Below, one piece after another: positions 29,158 to 38,230 of a stretch of DNA of 64,000 nt. The notes under the pieces were generated by a model, which was given only the letters and a program-made list of their open reading frames with translations, was not told the origin of the DNA and ran no database searches. The position numbers and the translations under genes were made by a program. The stretch comes from Candidatus Rokuibacteriota bacterium (lineage in GTDB: Bacteria > Methylomirabilota > Methylomirabilia > Rokubacteriales > CSP1-6): contig JACQFL010000006.1 of assembly GCA_016200085.1 (NCBI GenBank), forward strand, positions 62,001 to 126,000, read 5' to 3'. Numbering within the stretch: position 1 is the stretch's first letter; each line of letters begins with the position of its first letter.

Positions 29158-30948
29158 TCAGTTCGCCAGCCCCGCCTTGCGCAGGCTATCGAGCAGCATC
29201 GTCATGTGCTCCGGCCTGTGAAAGGGACGATAGTCGCCGCGAAACAGGCTGGGTATGAAATCCGGCGCGACGCCCTGGAGCTTCTCGAGATGGGTGCGCA
29301 GCAAGGGCGCGTCGCCCACCTCCACCGCATAGGCGATCATCAGCACGCGGCGGATCGGGGCTGATGGATGGCTCTGAATCGCGAGCTCCGCCCACTCACG
29401 AAGGCGCGGGAAGTCCTGCTCGATGAATGCGGCGCACGCGTACGCCAGATGCGCGGTGCCGATCCATCTGTCCTTGGGGCTCATCCGCAGCGCTTGTTCG
29501 GCCAGTTTCTTCGCGCGATCGACATTCCCCGCTGAAGCCTCGGTCCATGACAGCAAGAACAGAATCATCGTGTCGTTCGGGTTGAGCTCGTGCGCCCGGC
29601 GTTGATCGGCGGCCCCACGCGCAAAGTCTCCGGACAGGAGCTCGAACCAACCGCGCAGAAAATAGGACCGGCTGTCGTTCGGGGCCAGCGTCATCAGCAT
29701 CTCTGCCGCGCGTCGCGCCGCCTCAAGGGAGCCGCCGCGATCCTGCGTCCAGGCGAAAAAGACGCGCGCGTTGTGGCTCCAGCCCAAGACATACCAAGCC
29801 CGGCGACAGTTGCGGTCTCGCTCGATCGCTTGCTCCGCCAGGCGGATGGCCTCGATCATGAGCGGGGGCTGGCCGTTGAAGATGCCATCGGTCGATGCTT
29901 TCGACGCCCGCCATGCAATGTCGTCGGCCTCGGTGAAGCGGCGCTGGCCCCGTTCGAGCAGCCGCATTTCCTCCTCTTCGATCTCCGCCACCAAGCTGCC
30001 GACGACCTGCCGGGTGATGCGCTCCTGGAGCTCGAACACGTCGCTCAGCACGTCTTCGTAGCGCTCGGCCCAGACATGCCGGCCCGTCTCGCCGTCGATC
30101 AGCTGCGCGGTGATGCGCACCCGGTCGCCCGCCTTGCGAACGCTGCCCTCCAGCACGAAATGCACCCCCAGCTCACGAGCCACCTTCTTCACTTCAACGC
30201 TGCGTCCCTTATAGGTGAACGAGGTATTGCGCGCGATCACGAACAGGCGCTGAAAGCGCGACAGCTCGGTGATGATGCCTTCCACCATGCCGTCGGCGAA
30301 ATACTCCTGCTCCGGGTCGCCGCTCATGTTGGTGAAGGGCAACACGGCGATCGAGGGCCTGTCGGGGAGTGACAGACTCGTCTCGCCGGCGGCTGGCGTC
30401 GGCTTGGGGGCGGGCCTGGCGTCCGGCGCAACCCGGTACGCCCGCACCGGCTCGGCGATGTTCTTCACCTGCTGCGCGCCCTGGTCGTCGAAGCCGGCGC
30501 TGACCTTGCCCTTGACGGCGGTGCGGATCGACTCCGAGACCGTGATGCCGCCCGGCTCCGCCAGCCCTTCCAGCCGCGCGGCGATGTTGACCCCGTCGCC
30601 GTACACGGTGCCGTCGGCCTTTTCGATCACATCGCCCAGGTGCACGCCGATGCGAAAGCGCATGCGCCGATCGTCCGGCACGTCGGCACAGAGGCTCGTG
30701 AGCTGCTGTTGAATGGCAAGCGCTGCCGACACTGCCCCGGTCGCGGTCTCGAACACCGCGAGCACCGAGTCGCCGGCCATGTCGATGACCCGGCCCCGGG
30801 TAGATTCGATCTGGGTACGAAAGACGGCTCTCGCGGAATCGAGCGCGGCTACCGTCGCCCGCTCGTCTGCGGCCATCAGCCGCGAGTAGCCCACCACGTC
30901 GGCGGCCAGAATCGCCGCCAGCCGCTGTTTGAGCTCAGCCCCGCTCAC
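29158..30948 (-). CDS. Class III adenylate/guanylate cyclase with TolB-like and TPR domains, paralogue
   Basis: 596 residues from GTG 30948, with the same order as its neighbour: cyclase (LAAILAADVVGYSRLMAADE, then MAGDSVLAVFETATGAV), TolB-like domain (PSIAVLPFTNMSGDPEQEYF, then FVLEGSVRKAGDRVRITAQL) and a TPR region with different sequence. The first ~150 residues are nearly identical to those of the downstream copy, which suggests recent duplication or gene conversion. The start was set at the GTG because residues upstream belong to a shadow of the preceding PEP-mutase gene, which ends 32 nt away. No separate promoter was seen, so it may be read from that gene. Confidence 0.92.
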   Translation of the reverse strand: MSGAELKQRLAAILAADVVGYSRLMAADERATVAALDSARAVFRTQIESTRGRVIDMAGDSVLAVFETATGAVSAALAIQQQLTSLCADVPDDRRMRFRIGVHLGDVIEKADGTVYGDGVNIAARLEGLAEPGGITVSESIRTAVKGKVSAGFDDQGAQQVKNIAEPVRAYRVAPDARPAPKPTPAAGETSLSLPDRPSIAVLPFTNMSGDPEQEYFADGMVEGIITELSRFQRLFVIARNTSFTYKGRSVEVKKVARELGVHFVLEGSVRKAGDRVRITAQLIDGETGRHVWAERYEDVLSDVFELQERITRQVVGSLVAEIEEEEMRLLERGQRRFTEADDIAWRASKASTDGIFNGQPPLMIEAIRLAEQAIERDRNCRRAWYVLGWSHNARVFFAWTQDRGGSLEAARRAAEMLMTLAPNDSRSYFLRGWFELLSGDFARGAADQRRAHELNPNDTMILFLLSWTEASAGNVDRAKKLAEQALRMSPKDRWIGTAHLAYACAAFIEQDFPRLREWAELAIQSHPSAPIRRVLMIAYAVEVGDAPLLRTHLEKLQGVAPDFIPSLFRGDYRPFHRPEHMTMLLDSLRKAGLAN

Positions 30949-30980
30949 TGGTGTCGAGCCCTCCCACGCGAGCCCCCGGG

Positions 30981-31802
30981 TCACTCCCGCATGAAGCGGT
31001 TGAGGTCCGGCGTCCCCATCGAGCGATCGAGATAGCCGAACGTGCCCTTCTCCTTCACCTCGCGCGCGGCCTCGACCACCGTCGACATCGCGGCGCGATA
31101 GAGCGAGGTGGCCAGGCTGATCCGTCGCACGCCGGCCGCGGCGAGCTCGGCCACCGTGAACGACTTGTCCCGGATCCCGGCCATGAAGTTGAACGGCCTC
31201 GCCAGCGCCGCGCACACCGCGCGGACCGCGCCGAGGTCGGGCAGGCCCGGCGCCATCAGGACGTCGGCGCCCGCCTTCTCGAAGGCCTGCAGGCGCGCGA
31301 TGGTGTCGTCGAGGTTCGGGTTGCCGCGCACGAAGTTCTCCGCCCGCGCCGTCAGCGTGAACGCAAACGGCAGCGCGCGCGCCGTCTGCACCGCGGCCGC
31401 CACGCGTTCGGTGGCCTGGCCGAGGTCGTAGAGCGGCCGGTCGGCCGACCCGCTGGCGTCCTCGATGGAGCCGCCCACCAGGCCGGCGCCGGCGGCGAGC
31501 CGGATCGTCTCCGCCGCCGCCTCGGGCGCGTCGCCGAAGCCCTTCTCGAGATCGCCGGAGACGGGCAGGTCGGTCGCCTCCGCGATCGCGCGGCAGTGCG
31601 CGAGCGCCTCCTCGCGGGTGACCTTGCCGTCGCGCCGGCCGAGCGTCCCGGCCTGGGCGCCGCTCGACGTCGCCAGCGCCGGAAAGCCGAGGGCGGCGAG
31701 CATGCGCGCCGTCCCGGCGTCCCAGGCGTTGGCGATGAGGAAGGCGCCGGGCCCCTGGTGCAGCGCGCGGAAGTGGGACGCCTTCTCGCTCTGGCTCGCC
31801 AT
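30981..31802 (-). CDS. Isocitrate lyase / PEP mutase family protein
   Basis: 273-residue TIM-barrel enzyme of the oxaloacetate decarboxylase / phosphoenolpyruvate mutase group. Visible features: LIANAWDAGTARMLAALGFP, SSGAQAGTLGRRDG, the magnesium-binding VSGDLEKGFGD, VGGSIEDASG and FTLTARAENFVRG. It lacks the KKCGH cysteine loop of true isocitrate lyase, so it probably acts on a different 2-oxo or hydroxy acid. The exact reaction cannot be read from sequence. ATG 31802 has an AGGAGG ribosome-binding site 5 nt upstream, preferred over the GTG at 31805. Confidence 0.88.
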   Translation of the reverse strand: MASQSEKASHFRALHQGPGAFLIANAWDAGTARMLAALGFPALATSSGAQAGTLGRRDGKVTREEALAHCRAIAEATDLPVSGDLEKGFGDAPEAAAETIRLAAGAGLVGGSIEDASGSADRPLYDLGQATERVAAAVQTARALPFAFTLTARAENFVRGNPNLDDTIARLQAFEKAGADVLMAPGLPDLGAVRAVCAALARPFNFMAGIRDKSFTVAELAAAGVRRISLATSLYRAAMSTVVEAAREVKEKGTFGYLDRSMGTPDLNRFMRE

Positions 31803-31836
31803 CACGTCCTCCTTGCGGTGGCGCTCACGGCGGGCC

Positions 31837-32958
31837 TCAGGCGGCCCGTCCCGCCGGCTCGCCGAACATGTCGGCGTGGGTGTCGAAGACGATGACCCGG
31901 TTGCTGGCCTCGTCGCGCACCACGCCGAGCGGGTCCCGGCCGGCCTCGACGGCGGCGAGGCCCTCCTGGAGCATCTGCCGGAGCAGGATGATGCCGCGGT
32001 CGGACGCGCTCAGGTGCTCGGCCTCGCGGTTGGAGACCACGCCCTGCTGCTCCACCGCCATCCGGTCCTGGTCAAAGAAGTCGATCCCCCACCAGTCGGT
32101 CTCGAGCGGCCGATACACGCCGAGCTCGGCGGGAAGCTCGCCCAGCGTCTGGAGCGCGCGCGCGGCGCCGGGGCGAAAGCGAATCATGTACACGAGCGAC
32201 GAGACGTCGTCCACGGGCACGCGATAGATGAACGCGCGCACCAGCTCGCCGTCGATCGGCGCGAGCGGGAAGCGGTTGAGCGACGGGAAGACGTAGCAGG
32301 ACACGTGCTCCTGCTCGACGCCTTCGACGCGCATGATGTTCTTGGCGCCCCACGCCGTGCGCTCCCAGTCGTACGAGAGCGCGCGCGCGCCGTACTTCGG
32401 GAACGTCGCGCCATGGAGCCAGGCCAGGTGGGTGATGTCGGTGATGTTCTCCGCCACCTGGAGCCAGTTGCAGTTGGCCCGGCGGACCTGGAGGGTCTTG
32501 ATGCCGTCGTCACGGGACATGACGTCGTATCGCGGGAGCAGCGGCGCCGGGTCCGGGCCGAGATACCCGAAGACGAGGCCGCCGTACTCCTGGACGGCAT
32601 AGGCGCCGAGCCGGATCCGGTCCTTGAACGTGCTCTCCTGCGGCTCGGCCGGCTGCTCCACGCACCGGCCGGCACGGTCGTACAGCCAGCCGTGATACGG
32701 GCAGCGCAGGCACTCCCCCTCGACGCGCCCGTAGTCGAGGGCCACGCCCCGGTGCGCGCAGCGGAGATCCATCAGGCCGGGCCGGCCATCCGCGCCGCGA
32801 TAGAGGACCAGCTCCTGGCCGAGCCGCGTGAGCCGCTGCGGCCTGGAGGTCACGTGCTCCGCGAAGCCGACGGGCCACCAGTAGCGCCGCAGCAGCGCCC
32901 CCATCGGGGTGCCCGGACCGACTCGCGTCAGCCGCTCGTTCTCTTCCTTCGCCAGCAT
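31837..32958 (-). CDS. Rieske non-heme iron oxygenase, alpha-subunit type
   Basis: 373-residue oxygenase of the vanillate demethylase / phthalate dioxygenase style. Rieske [2Fe-2S] ligands are C67-x-H69 and C86-xx-H89 (DLRCAHRGVAL ... CLRCPYHGW). The catalytic iron site is N171, D174, H177 and H182 in NITDITHLAWLH. It begins MLAKEENERLTRVGPGTPMG, typical of this group. No reductase gene is next to it, so electrons must come from a reductase encoded elsewhere. The divergent solute-binding protein gene and the nearby second Rieske enzyme suggest uptake and oxidation of an aromatic or similar acid; the substrate is unknown. Confidence 0.94.
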   Translation of the reverse strand: MLAKEENERLTRVGPGTPMGALLRRYWWPVGFAEHVTSRPQRLTRLGQELVLYRGADGRPGLMDLRCAHRGVALDYGRVEGECLRCPYHGWLYDRAGRCVEQPAEPQESTFKDRIRLGAYAVQEYGGLVFGYLGPDPAPLLPRYDVMSRDDGIKTLQVRRANCNWLQVAENITDITHLAWLHGATFPKYGARALSYDWERTAWGAKNIMRVEGVEQEHVSCYVFPSLNRFPLAPIDGELVRAFIYRVPVDDVSSLVYMIRFRPGAARALQTLGELPAELGVYRPLETDWWGIDFFDQDRMAVEQQGVVSNREAEHLSASDRGIILLRQMLQEGLAAVEAGRDPLGVVRDEASNRVIVFDTHADMFGEPAGRAA

Positions 32959-33030
32959 GGGCGCCCTCCCGCGCTCCGACGTGCGTGACCGGACTCTACT
33001 ACAATGCGGGGGCTGAAGATGGAGGTCCCC

Positions 33031-34236
33031 ATGCGAAGATCCCTCGTCGCCCTCGTCGTGATGTCCGGTCTCCTCGCCGCGCTCGCCGCCGCCGGCTGGT
33101 CCCAGTCGTCGACGGCCGCCAAGGGCCCGATCCGGATCGGCGTGATGTACCCCTTCACCGGCCCCTTCGCGTTCCTCGGCGAGATGCAGCTCCTCGGCAT
33201 GCGGCTGGCCTTCGAGCAGCGCGGCAACCGCGTGGCCGGACGCGAGATCCAGCTGATCGTCGCCGACGACGAGGGCAAGCCGGAGACCGGCGTGACGAAG
33301 ATCCGGAAGCTCATCGAGCAGGATCACGTCGCCGTGCTCACGGGCATCGTGAGCAGCTCCGTGGCCTACGCCGTGCGCAGCATCGTCCACGAGGCCAAGA
33401 CCCCGCTGGTCATCACGATGGCCAACGCGGGCGGCCTCACGCGCGACCAGCGCAGCCCCTACATCTTCCGGACGTTCCAGCCGGGGGGGACCGGCTCGTT
33501 CTACATGGCGAAGTGGCTCTACGAGAAGAGCGGCAAGCGGAAGGCGGTCTTCTCGGCCAGCGACTACGCGTACGGCCGCGAGCACGCCGAGATGTTCCGC
33601 AAGGGCTTCCAGGCCGCCGGGGGCAAGGTCCTCGCCGAGGTGTTCGCGCCCCTGGGCACGCCGGACTTTGGACCCTACGTGACCCAGATCCAACGCGTGG
33701 CCGCCGACGCCGACATCCTCTACATCGTCTACTCGGGGACCGACGCCATCCGGTTCGTCAAGACCTACGCCGAGTACGGGCTCAAGGACCGGCTGCCCAT
33801 CGCCAACTGGGGCGCCACCACCGACGGCCAGGGCGGCCTGGTGGCCATGGGCGATGCGGCGCTCGGCGCCTACCAGATGACCACGTACTTCGTGGGGCTC
33901 GATCTCCCGGCGAACCGCAAGTTCGTCGAGCAGGTGAAGCCGAAGGTGAAGATCATGGACTCGCTCGTCCAGAACGGCCACATCGGCGGCGACGTGATCG
34001 TGCGGGCGCTGGAGGCCGTGCAGGGCAACGTGGAGGACACGACCGCGTTCCTGCAGGCGCTCCGGAGTGTCCGCTTCGACTCGACGCTCGGCCCGTTCCG
34101 CTTCGACGCGCAGAGCCAGAACGCGCTGGTGAACCTCTACGTCACCCGCGCCGACCGGGTCGACGGCGAGATCCGCAACGTCATCGTGGCCACCATCCCG
34201 GAGGCCCAGGACCCCTGGTGGCTGGAGAAGCGCTAG
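33031..34236 (+). CDS. ABC transporter solute-binding protein (branched-chain amino acid type)
   Basis: Periplasmic type I binding protein, 401 residues, with a signal peptide (MRRSLVALVVMSGLLAALAA, cleavage near GWSQS). The mature part begins IRIGVMYPFTGPFAFLGEMQ, as in LivJ-like proteins. ATG 33031 has GGAGGT 5 nt upstream and starts the signal peptide directly, so it was preferred over 33004 or 33019. TACAAT at 33000-33005 could be its -10. No permease genes adjoin it. Its placement between two Rieske enzymes suggests it binds their substrate; this is inference, as the family also binds aromatic acids, amides and urea. Confidence 0.93.
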   Translation: MRRSLVALVVMSGLLAALAAAGWSQSSTAAKGPIRIGVMYPFTGPFAFLGEMQLLGMRLAFEQRGNRVAGREIQLIVADDEGKPETGVTKIRKLIEQDHVAVLTGIVSSSVAYAVRSIVHEAKTPLVITMANAGGLTRDQRSPYIFRTFQPGGTGSFYMAKWLYEKSGKRKAVFSASDYAYGREHAEMFRKGFQAAGGKVLAEVFAPLGTPDFGPYVTQIQRVAADADILYIVYSGTDAIRFVKTYAEYGLKDRLPIANWGATTDGQGGLVAMGDAALGAYQMTTYFVGLDLPANRKFVEQVKPKVKIMDSLVQNGHIGGDVIVRALEAVQGNVEDTTAFLQALRSVRFDSTLGPFRFDAQSQNALVNLYVTRADRVDGEIRNVIVATIPEAQDPWWLEKR

Positions 34237-34256
34237 GAGTCCGTCCGGGTAACCGA

Positions 34257-34321
34257 GGAGTGCCACGGCTTTGCCGGGGCGCTCCGAGCGGAGGGGGTAT
34301 GGGGGCCATGTCGGGGCCCCC
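34257..34321. terminator. Bidirectional hairpin terminator between convergent genes
   Basis: Two hairpins of the dispersed family: 34257-34285 (GGAGTGCCACGGC-TTT-GCCGGGGCGCTCC, with mismatches) and 34301-34321 (GGGGGCC-ATGTCGG-GGCCCCC). They sit between two genes whose 3' ends face each other. There is no T-run. Confidence 0.6.
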
Positions 34322-34344
34322 ATGTCGGTCAGTCCGCTAGTCCG

Positions 34345-34707
34345 CTAGGCGCTGGCCGCCTCGCCCCAGGGGCGGGCGGACACCGAGAGGAACTCGACGC
34401 GCTCGTACGGGAAGGCGTCCTCGATGTCCGTCGCCTTCCAGCCGAGCTCGACCGGGTGCGTGACCTCCATGAACGCGCAGGCGAGCGCGACGAGGTTGCG
34501 TTCGGCCGCGCTCAGTGACTCCCAGGGCCGGGCGTTCAGATACGTGATGATCGCCTCCATCCGCGGCAGCATCGCCTCGTAGAACGCCCGCGCCGCGGCG
34601 AGATCGCTCGTCACGCGCTTGCGGTGACGGTCCCGCTCGACGGGCACGCTCCACTCGGCGAACGCCGCCAGATCGGCGAACGGCTCGGGCAGCATCGGTC
34701 CGGTCAT
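34345..34707 (-). CDS. Small protein encoded behind a Rieske oxygenase, unknown function
   Basis: 120 residues, mostly helical and acidic, with no signal peptide or cysteine. I do not recognise the family. It contains MLPRMEAIITYLNARPWESL and NLVALACAFMEVTHPVELGW, which look like a helical bundle. Its ATG is 19 nt after the stop of the Rieske oxygenase at 34727, so the two are cotranscribed. It could be an accessory subunit or stability factor for that oxygenase; it does not resemble the usual cone-shaped beta subunit of ring-hydroxylating dioxygenases. Confidence 0.8.
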   Translation of the reverse strand: MTGPMLPEPFADLAAFAEWSVPVERDRHRKRVTSDLAAARAFYEAMLPRMEAIITYLNARPWESLSAAERNLVALACAFMEVTHPVELGWKATDIEDAFPYERVEFLSVSARPWGEAASA

Positions 34708-34726
34708 CGTCGGCCTCCGCGAGCCC

Positions 34727-35923
34727 TCAGGGCTCGGCCAGCATCTCCGTCACGACCTTGTAGTGGTGCTGCAGGCTCATCTCCTGCTGGGACAGCTGGA
34801 CGTGCGTGAGGGAGCCCGACGAGAGCACGCCGTGCTGGGCCTCCAGGGTGTTGAGGTCCTCGAGGAACACCTGCCGCCCGCGGCTGGCGAAGAACTGGTG
34901 GCTGATCCGCTCCCCGGCGTTGCGGGGCTTGTAGTACCAGAGGTCCTGGACGATTTCCGTGTGGTCGGCGTCGATCGGCCAGAAGAAGATCTCGATGTGC
35001 CAGTGATTGCCGAACAGGAAGACGGCGTTGGGGAAGAACTGGACCACGTCGAACGCCCAGTGCTCGTACCGGGACGGGTTGACGCCCGGGGGCATGCCGG
35101 TCATGTCGCCATCGAAGGCGGGGATCAGCTTGCGCCCGTACTTGATCGCGAGCGCCTCCGCGGGCGTGAGCTTGTGGTCCGGGTTGGCGGGCGCCGAGTA
35201 GCGGTGGTGACGCTTGAAGAGCTGCATGAACGGCCGGTGGCGCTCCGGGTTGATCCGCCCGCCCTGGTAATCGGGCACCGAGCGCTTGTGCAGGTACAGC
35301 GTGTGGTAGCCCTCGGTGAACGAGTTCACGGCGAGGTTCCAGTTGCTGCGCACGATCACGCGGTTGCTCGCCGCCCGCTGATGCTGCTCGAAGTAGCCGT
35401 GATACTCGTCGTGCATCTCGCCGAGCCATTCCCGCAGGGACTCCCGCGGCTCGTCCTCGACGTTGATGAAGATGAGGTCTTCCCAGACCTCGGTGGGCAC
35501 CGGCCTCAGGCCGAGCACGCGCTTGTCGAGGTCCCGGAACTGCGCCTCGTCCGTGACGACCAGCAGCTCGCCCTCGCACGAGAAGGTCCAGCCGTGGAAC
35601 CCGCAGCTGAGGGTCCGGCTGCAGCCGCTGCCCTCGCGCACGAGCTTGTTGCCGCGGTGCGTGCAGGCGTTGTGAAAGGCGCGCACCTGGCCGTCCTGCC
35701 CCCGCGTGACGAGCAGCGAGGTGCGCAGGGTCGGCATCTCCCGCACGAAGTAGCTGCCGTCGTCCGGGACGTCGGAGGCGTGCCCGATGGGCAGCCAGGC
35801 CCGGCGAAAGATCTTCTCGCGCTCCTGCTCGAAGTACGCCGGCGTCAGCTTCTCGGTGATCGCGATCCGGCGCTGCAGCTGGCCCGTGTCACCGCGAAAG
35901 AGCGTCTCCACCTTCGCGCTCAT
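34727..35923 (-). CDS. Rieske non-heme iron oxygenase, alpha subunit
   Basis: 398-residue ring-hydroxylating-type oxygenase. Rieske ligands C87-x-H89 (NACTHRGNKL) and C107-xx-H110 (LSCGFHGWTF). The catalytic domain shows N200, E204, H207 and H212 in NSFTEGYHTLYLH, the three-residue iron site being completed by a later acidic residue. ATG 35923 is preceded by GGAGGGGG. It is only distantly similar to the other Rieske enzyme in the window, so the two probably act on different compounds or steps. The following 120-aa gene is in the same transcription unit. Confidence 0.94.
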   Translation of the reverse strand: MSAKVETLFRGDTGQLQRRIAITEKLTPAYFEQEREKIFRRAWLPIGHASDVPDDGSYFVREMPTLRTSLLVTRGQDGQVRAFHNACTHRGNKLVREGSGCSRTLSCGFHGWTFSCEGELLVVTDEAQFRDLDKRVLGLRPVPTEVWEDLIFINVEDEPRESLREWLGEMHDEYHGYFEQHQRAASNRVIVRSNWNLAVNSFTEGYHTLYLHKRSVPDYQGGRINPERHRPFMQLFKRHHRYSAPANPDHKLTPAEALAIKYGRKLIPAFDGDMTGMPPGVNPSRYEHWAFDVVQFFPNAVFLFGNHWHIEIFFWPIDADHTEIVQDLWYYKPRNAGERISHQFFASRGRQVFLEDLNTLEAQHGVLSSGSLTHVQLSQQEMSLQHHYKVVTEMLAEP

Positions 35924-36036
35924 GAGATCCCCCTCCGATATCCGGCGTCCTCCTCCATCGCGCACCCCGCCCCAAATGTCAAATCCGCTCCCGTCGGAAT
36001 TAAAGAGCGCTCGGACCTCACCATCCCGAACCCCGA

Positions 36037-36167
36037 GGAGCGCCCCCGGCGCTCCGAGCACAGGGGGGCCTGGGGGGCGCCCGGAGCCCCCCAGCTTCAA
36101 ATCAATCGCGCCCGCCGCCGTCTGCTTTCAGCGCCTCGCGGTTCCCGGGGGCGCCCGGAGCCCCCCA
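36037..36167. repeat. GC-rich hairpins between the DUF1989 gene and the Rieske gene
   Basis: The space 35924-36172 has no gene. It carries GGAGCGC-CCC-GGCGCTCC (36037-36055) and two copies of GGGGGCGCCCGGAGCCCCCC (36072-36092 and 36147-36167). The latter directly follows the stop of the DUF1989 gene with the linker TTGACT, exactly as found after nuoN, so it is likely to act as its terminator. Confidence 0.65.
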
Positions 36168-36172
36168 GTCAA

Positions 36173-36772
36173 TCAGTCAACCGTGTAATGGGCCTCGGTC
36201 GTGGTCCCGGTGCGGCCGTTGATCGGCAGGATGTCCTGCGGGCAGGCGGAGAAGGCGACGATGAGGTCCATCTCCGCGCGGAATGCCGCGTAGCTGCCTG
36301 CCGCCGACACGGGCTCGCCCCACGCCAGGCGGCCGTCGGGCGTCCACGGGATGTTCATGAAGAGGTTGAGCGAGGGCGGCGTGGCCGGGATGGTGATCCC
36401 GAGCTCGGCGAGCGCGGCGTGGAGGTTGTCGCGGCAATTGTCGTGATAGCCGGCGACGCCGAGCAGGCCGTAGCGCTGGGGGTCGCAGGGCGCCATCAGC
36501 GTGTCGTGCGCGCATCCCGAGGTGTCCTCGATCAGGGTCAGGATCGGGCGGCGCCGGTTGGTCACGAAGCTGTCGCCCACGGCGGCGGCGAGCTTCATGA
36601 ACCACGCGCGGCTGGCCTCCATGGCCATCCACTCCGTCACGTCGTCGGCGCTGAAGGCCCAGGCGTCGACGACCTGGGTGCCGTGGGTGTTGACGACGGT
36701 GATCCGCTGCCCCGCGCGGGCGCGCGCCGCCGTGCCGCGCCGCGCGGGAACGGTGACGAGCCCTCCGCTCAT
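36173..36772 (-). CDS. DUF1989 / urea carboxylase-associated family protein
   Basis: 199 residues from ATG 36772. Family features: an N-terminal strand-rich part (VPARRGTAARARAGQRITVV, NTHGTQVVDAWAF), then ASRAWF, DTSGCAHDTLMAPCDPQRYG, HDNCRDNLHAAL and LNLFMNIPWTPDG. Conserved cysteines and histidines in CAHDTLMAPC and HDNCRDN are probable metal ligands. Relatives are linked to urea and amine catabolism, but some act in glycine or carnitine-related pathways, so the role here is open. It is divergent from a solute-binding protein gene 126 nt away. Confidence 0.88.
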   Translation of the reverse strand: MSGGLVTVPARRGTAARARAGQRITVVNTHGTQVVDAWAFSADDVTEWMAMEASRAWFMKLAAAVGDSFVTNRRRPILTLIEDTSGCAHDTLMAPCDPQRYGLLGVAGYHDNCRDNLHAALAELGITIPATPPSLNLFMNIPWTPDGRLAWGEPVSAAGSYAAFRAEMDLIVAFSACPQDILPINGRTGTTTEAHYTVD

Positions 36773-36897
36773 GATCGCGTCGTGCCTCCCGCGGTTTGAC
36801 AAGTCGGAGTCGTCATAGTCTCATACCGGCCACGTCAGGTCCGAGGTGCCATCGTAGCGGCGGCGATCATCGTCGCGCTGATCATGGAGGGCCACGC

Positions 36898-38178
36898 ATG
36901 AGACGCTCGCGGATCACGGCAGTCACCATCGCGCTCGGCACGCTCCTCGCGCTCGTCGCCGGCACCGACGTCGGCCGGGTCGGCGCCCAGCAATGTCCGA
37001 AGGGCAAGCTGCGGCTCTACACCTCGTGGCCGATGCAGGGAGCGATGCTTCCGGAAGGCACGGGGATGAAGAACGGCGTCGAGCTCGCGGTGTCCGAGGT
37101 CAATGGCGTGGTCGCCGGCTACTGCCTGGAGATCGTCGGCCTGGACGACGCCTCGCCGCAGACGGGCAAGTGGGACGGCGCCGTCGAGGCCGAGAACGCG
37201 AACAAGGCGGTGGCCGACCCCCTCGCCATCGTCTACATCGGGACCTACAACTCCGGCGCCGCCAAGGTCTCCATCCCCATCACCAACCGCGCGCACATGG
37301 CGCAGGTCACGCCTGCGAACACGTATCCCGGGCTGACCAAGAAGCGCGGTGCGGCCCCCGGCGAGCCGGAGATCTACCGGCCGGGCGGGTTCGTGAACTA
37401 CTTCCGGCCGATCCCGGCCGACGACATCCAGGGCGCGGTCGGCGCCAAGTGGGCCAAGCGCCTCGGCGCGAAGAAGGTCTACATCCTCAACGACCAGGAG
37501 CTCTACGGCAAGGGCATCGCCGACGTCTTCGAGGCCACCGCCAAGAAGATCGGGCTGCCCGTGGTCGCCAACGAAGGCATGGACTGGAAGCAGCCCGACC
37601 AGAAACCGCTGCTCACCAAGATCCGCGCCTCCGGCGCCGACCTCGTCTACCTCGGCGGGGTCATCGAGACGGGCGCCCAGGTGGTGATCCGACAGATGAA
37701 GGAGGTCGGGCTCACGGCGCCGCGGACCCGGTTCATGGGGCCCGACGGGCTCCTCGAGGAGGAGCTGCTCAAGGGCGCGACGTGTGACGCCGCGCTCGCC
37801 ACCGACATGCGGGTGACCTTCGCCGGGCTGCCCTTCGAGAAGATGCGCGGCATCGGGGCCAGGACCTACGAGACGTACAAGAGCAAGTACGGCAAGGAGC
37901 CCACCTCCTACGCGCTGTACGCGGCCGAGGGCGGGCGCGTGATCGTCGCCGCCATCCGCCGCGCCGCGCCCGAGATCGAGCGCGCCAAGGACGTCACCGG
38001 GAAGCGCGAGGCGGTCCGCCGCGCCATCGCCTCGACGAAGAACTTCGAGGGCATCAACGGCAAGTGGAGCTTCGACGAGAACGGCGACGTCGACTACGAC
38101 ACGATGTCGGGCTTCAAGGCCGTGAAGGCGGACACGCCCGTCGGCTGCAAGTTCCAGTTCGAGACCATCCTCGAGTAG
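36898..38178 (+). CDS. ABC transporter solute-binding protein (Liv type)
   Basis: 426-residue periplasmic binding protein with a signal peptide (MRRSRITAVTIALGTLLALV, cleavage near VGAQQ). The mature protein starts KGKLRLYTSWPMQGAMLPEG and has two cysteines near each end (CPKGK, GYCLE, TCDAA, GCKFQ) that may form disulfides. ATG 36898 follows GGAGGG. It is the first gene of a complete transporter operon: binding protein, LivH, fused LivM-LivG, LivF. Substrate unknown; aliphatic amides, amino acids or aromatic acids are possible. Confidence 0.94.
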   Translation: MRRSRITAVTIALGTLLALVAGTDVGRVGAQQCPKGKLRLYTSWPMQGAMLPEGTGMKNGVELAVSEVNGVVAGYCLEIVGLDDASPQTGKWDGAVEAENANKAVADPLAIVYIGTYNSGAAKVSIPITNRAHMAQVTPANTYPGLTKKRGAAPGEPEIYRPGGFVNYFRPIPADDIQGAVGAKWAKRLGAKKVYILNDQELYGKGIADVFEATAKKIGLPVVANEGMDWKQPDQKPLLTKIRASGADLVYLGGVIETGAQVVIRQMKEVGLTAPRTRFMGPDGLLEEELLKGATCDAALATDMRVTFAGLPFEKMRGIGARTYETYKSKYGKEPTSYALYAAEGGRVIVAAIRRAAPEIERAKDVTGKREAVRRAIASTKNFEGINGKWSFDENGDVDYDTMSGFKAVKADTPVGCKFQFETILE

Positions 38179-38230
38179 GCCCCGACAGGGAGGGCCGGGC
38201 CGCCGCGCCGGTCCTCCCGATCGTCCGTCC

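Noticed and set aside
29158-31215. 685-aa form of the upstream cyclase
   Set aside because: Residues before GTG 30948 are an antisense-like shadow of the PEP-mutase gene on the same strand in another frame.
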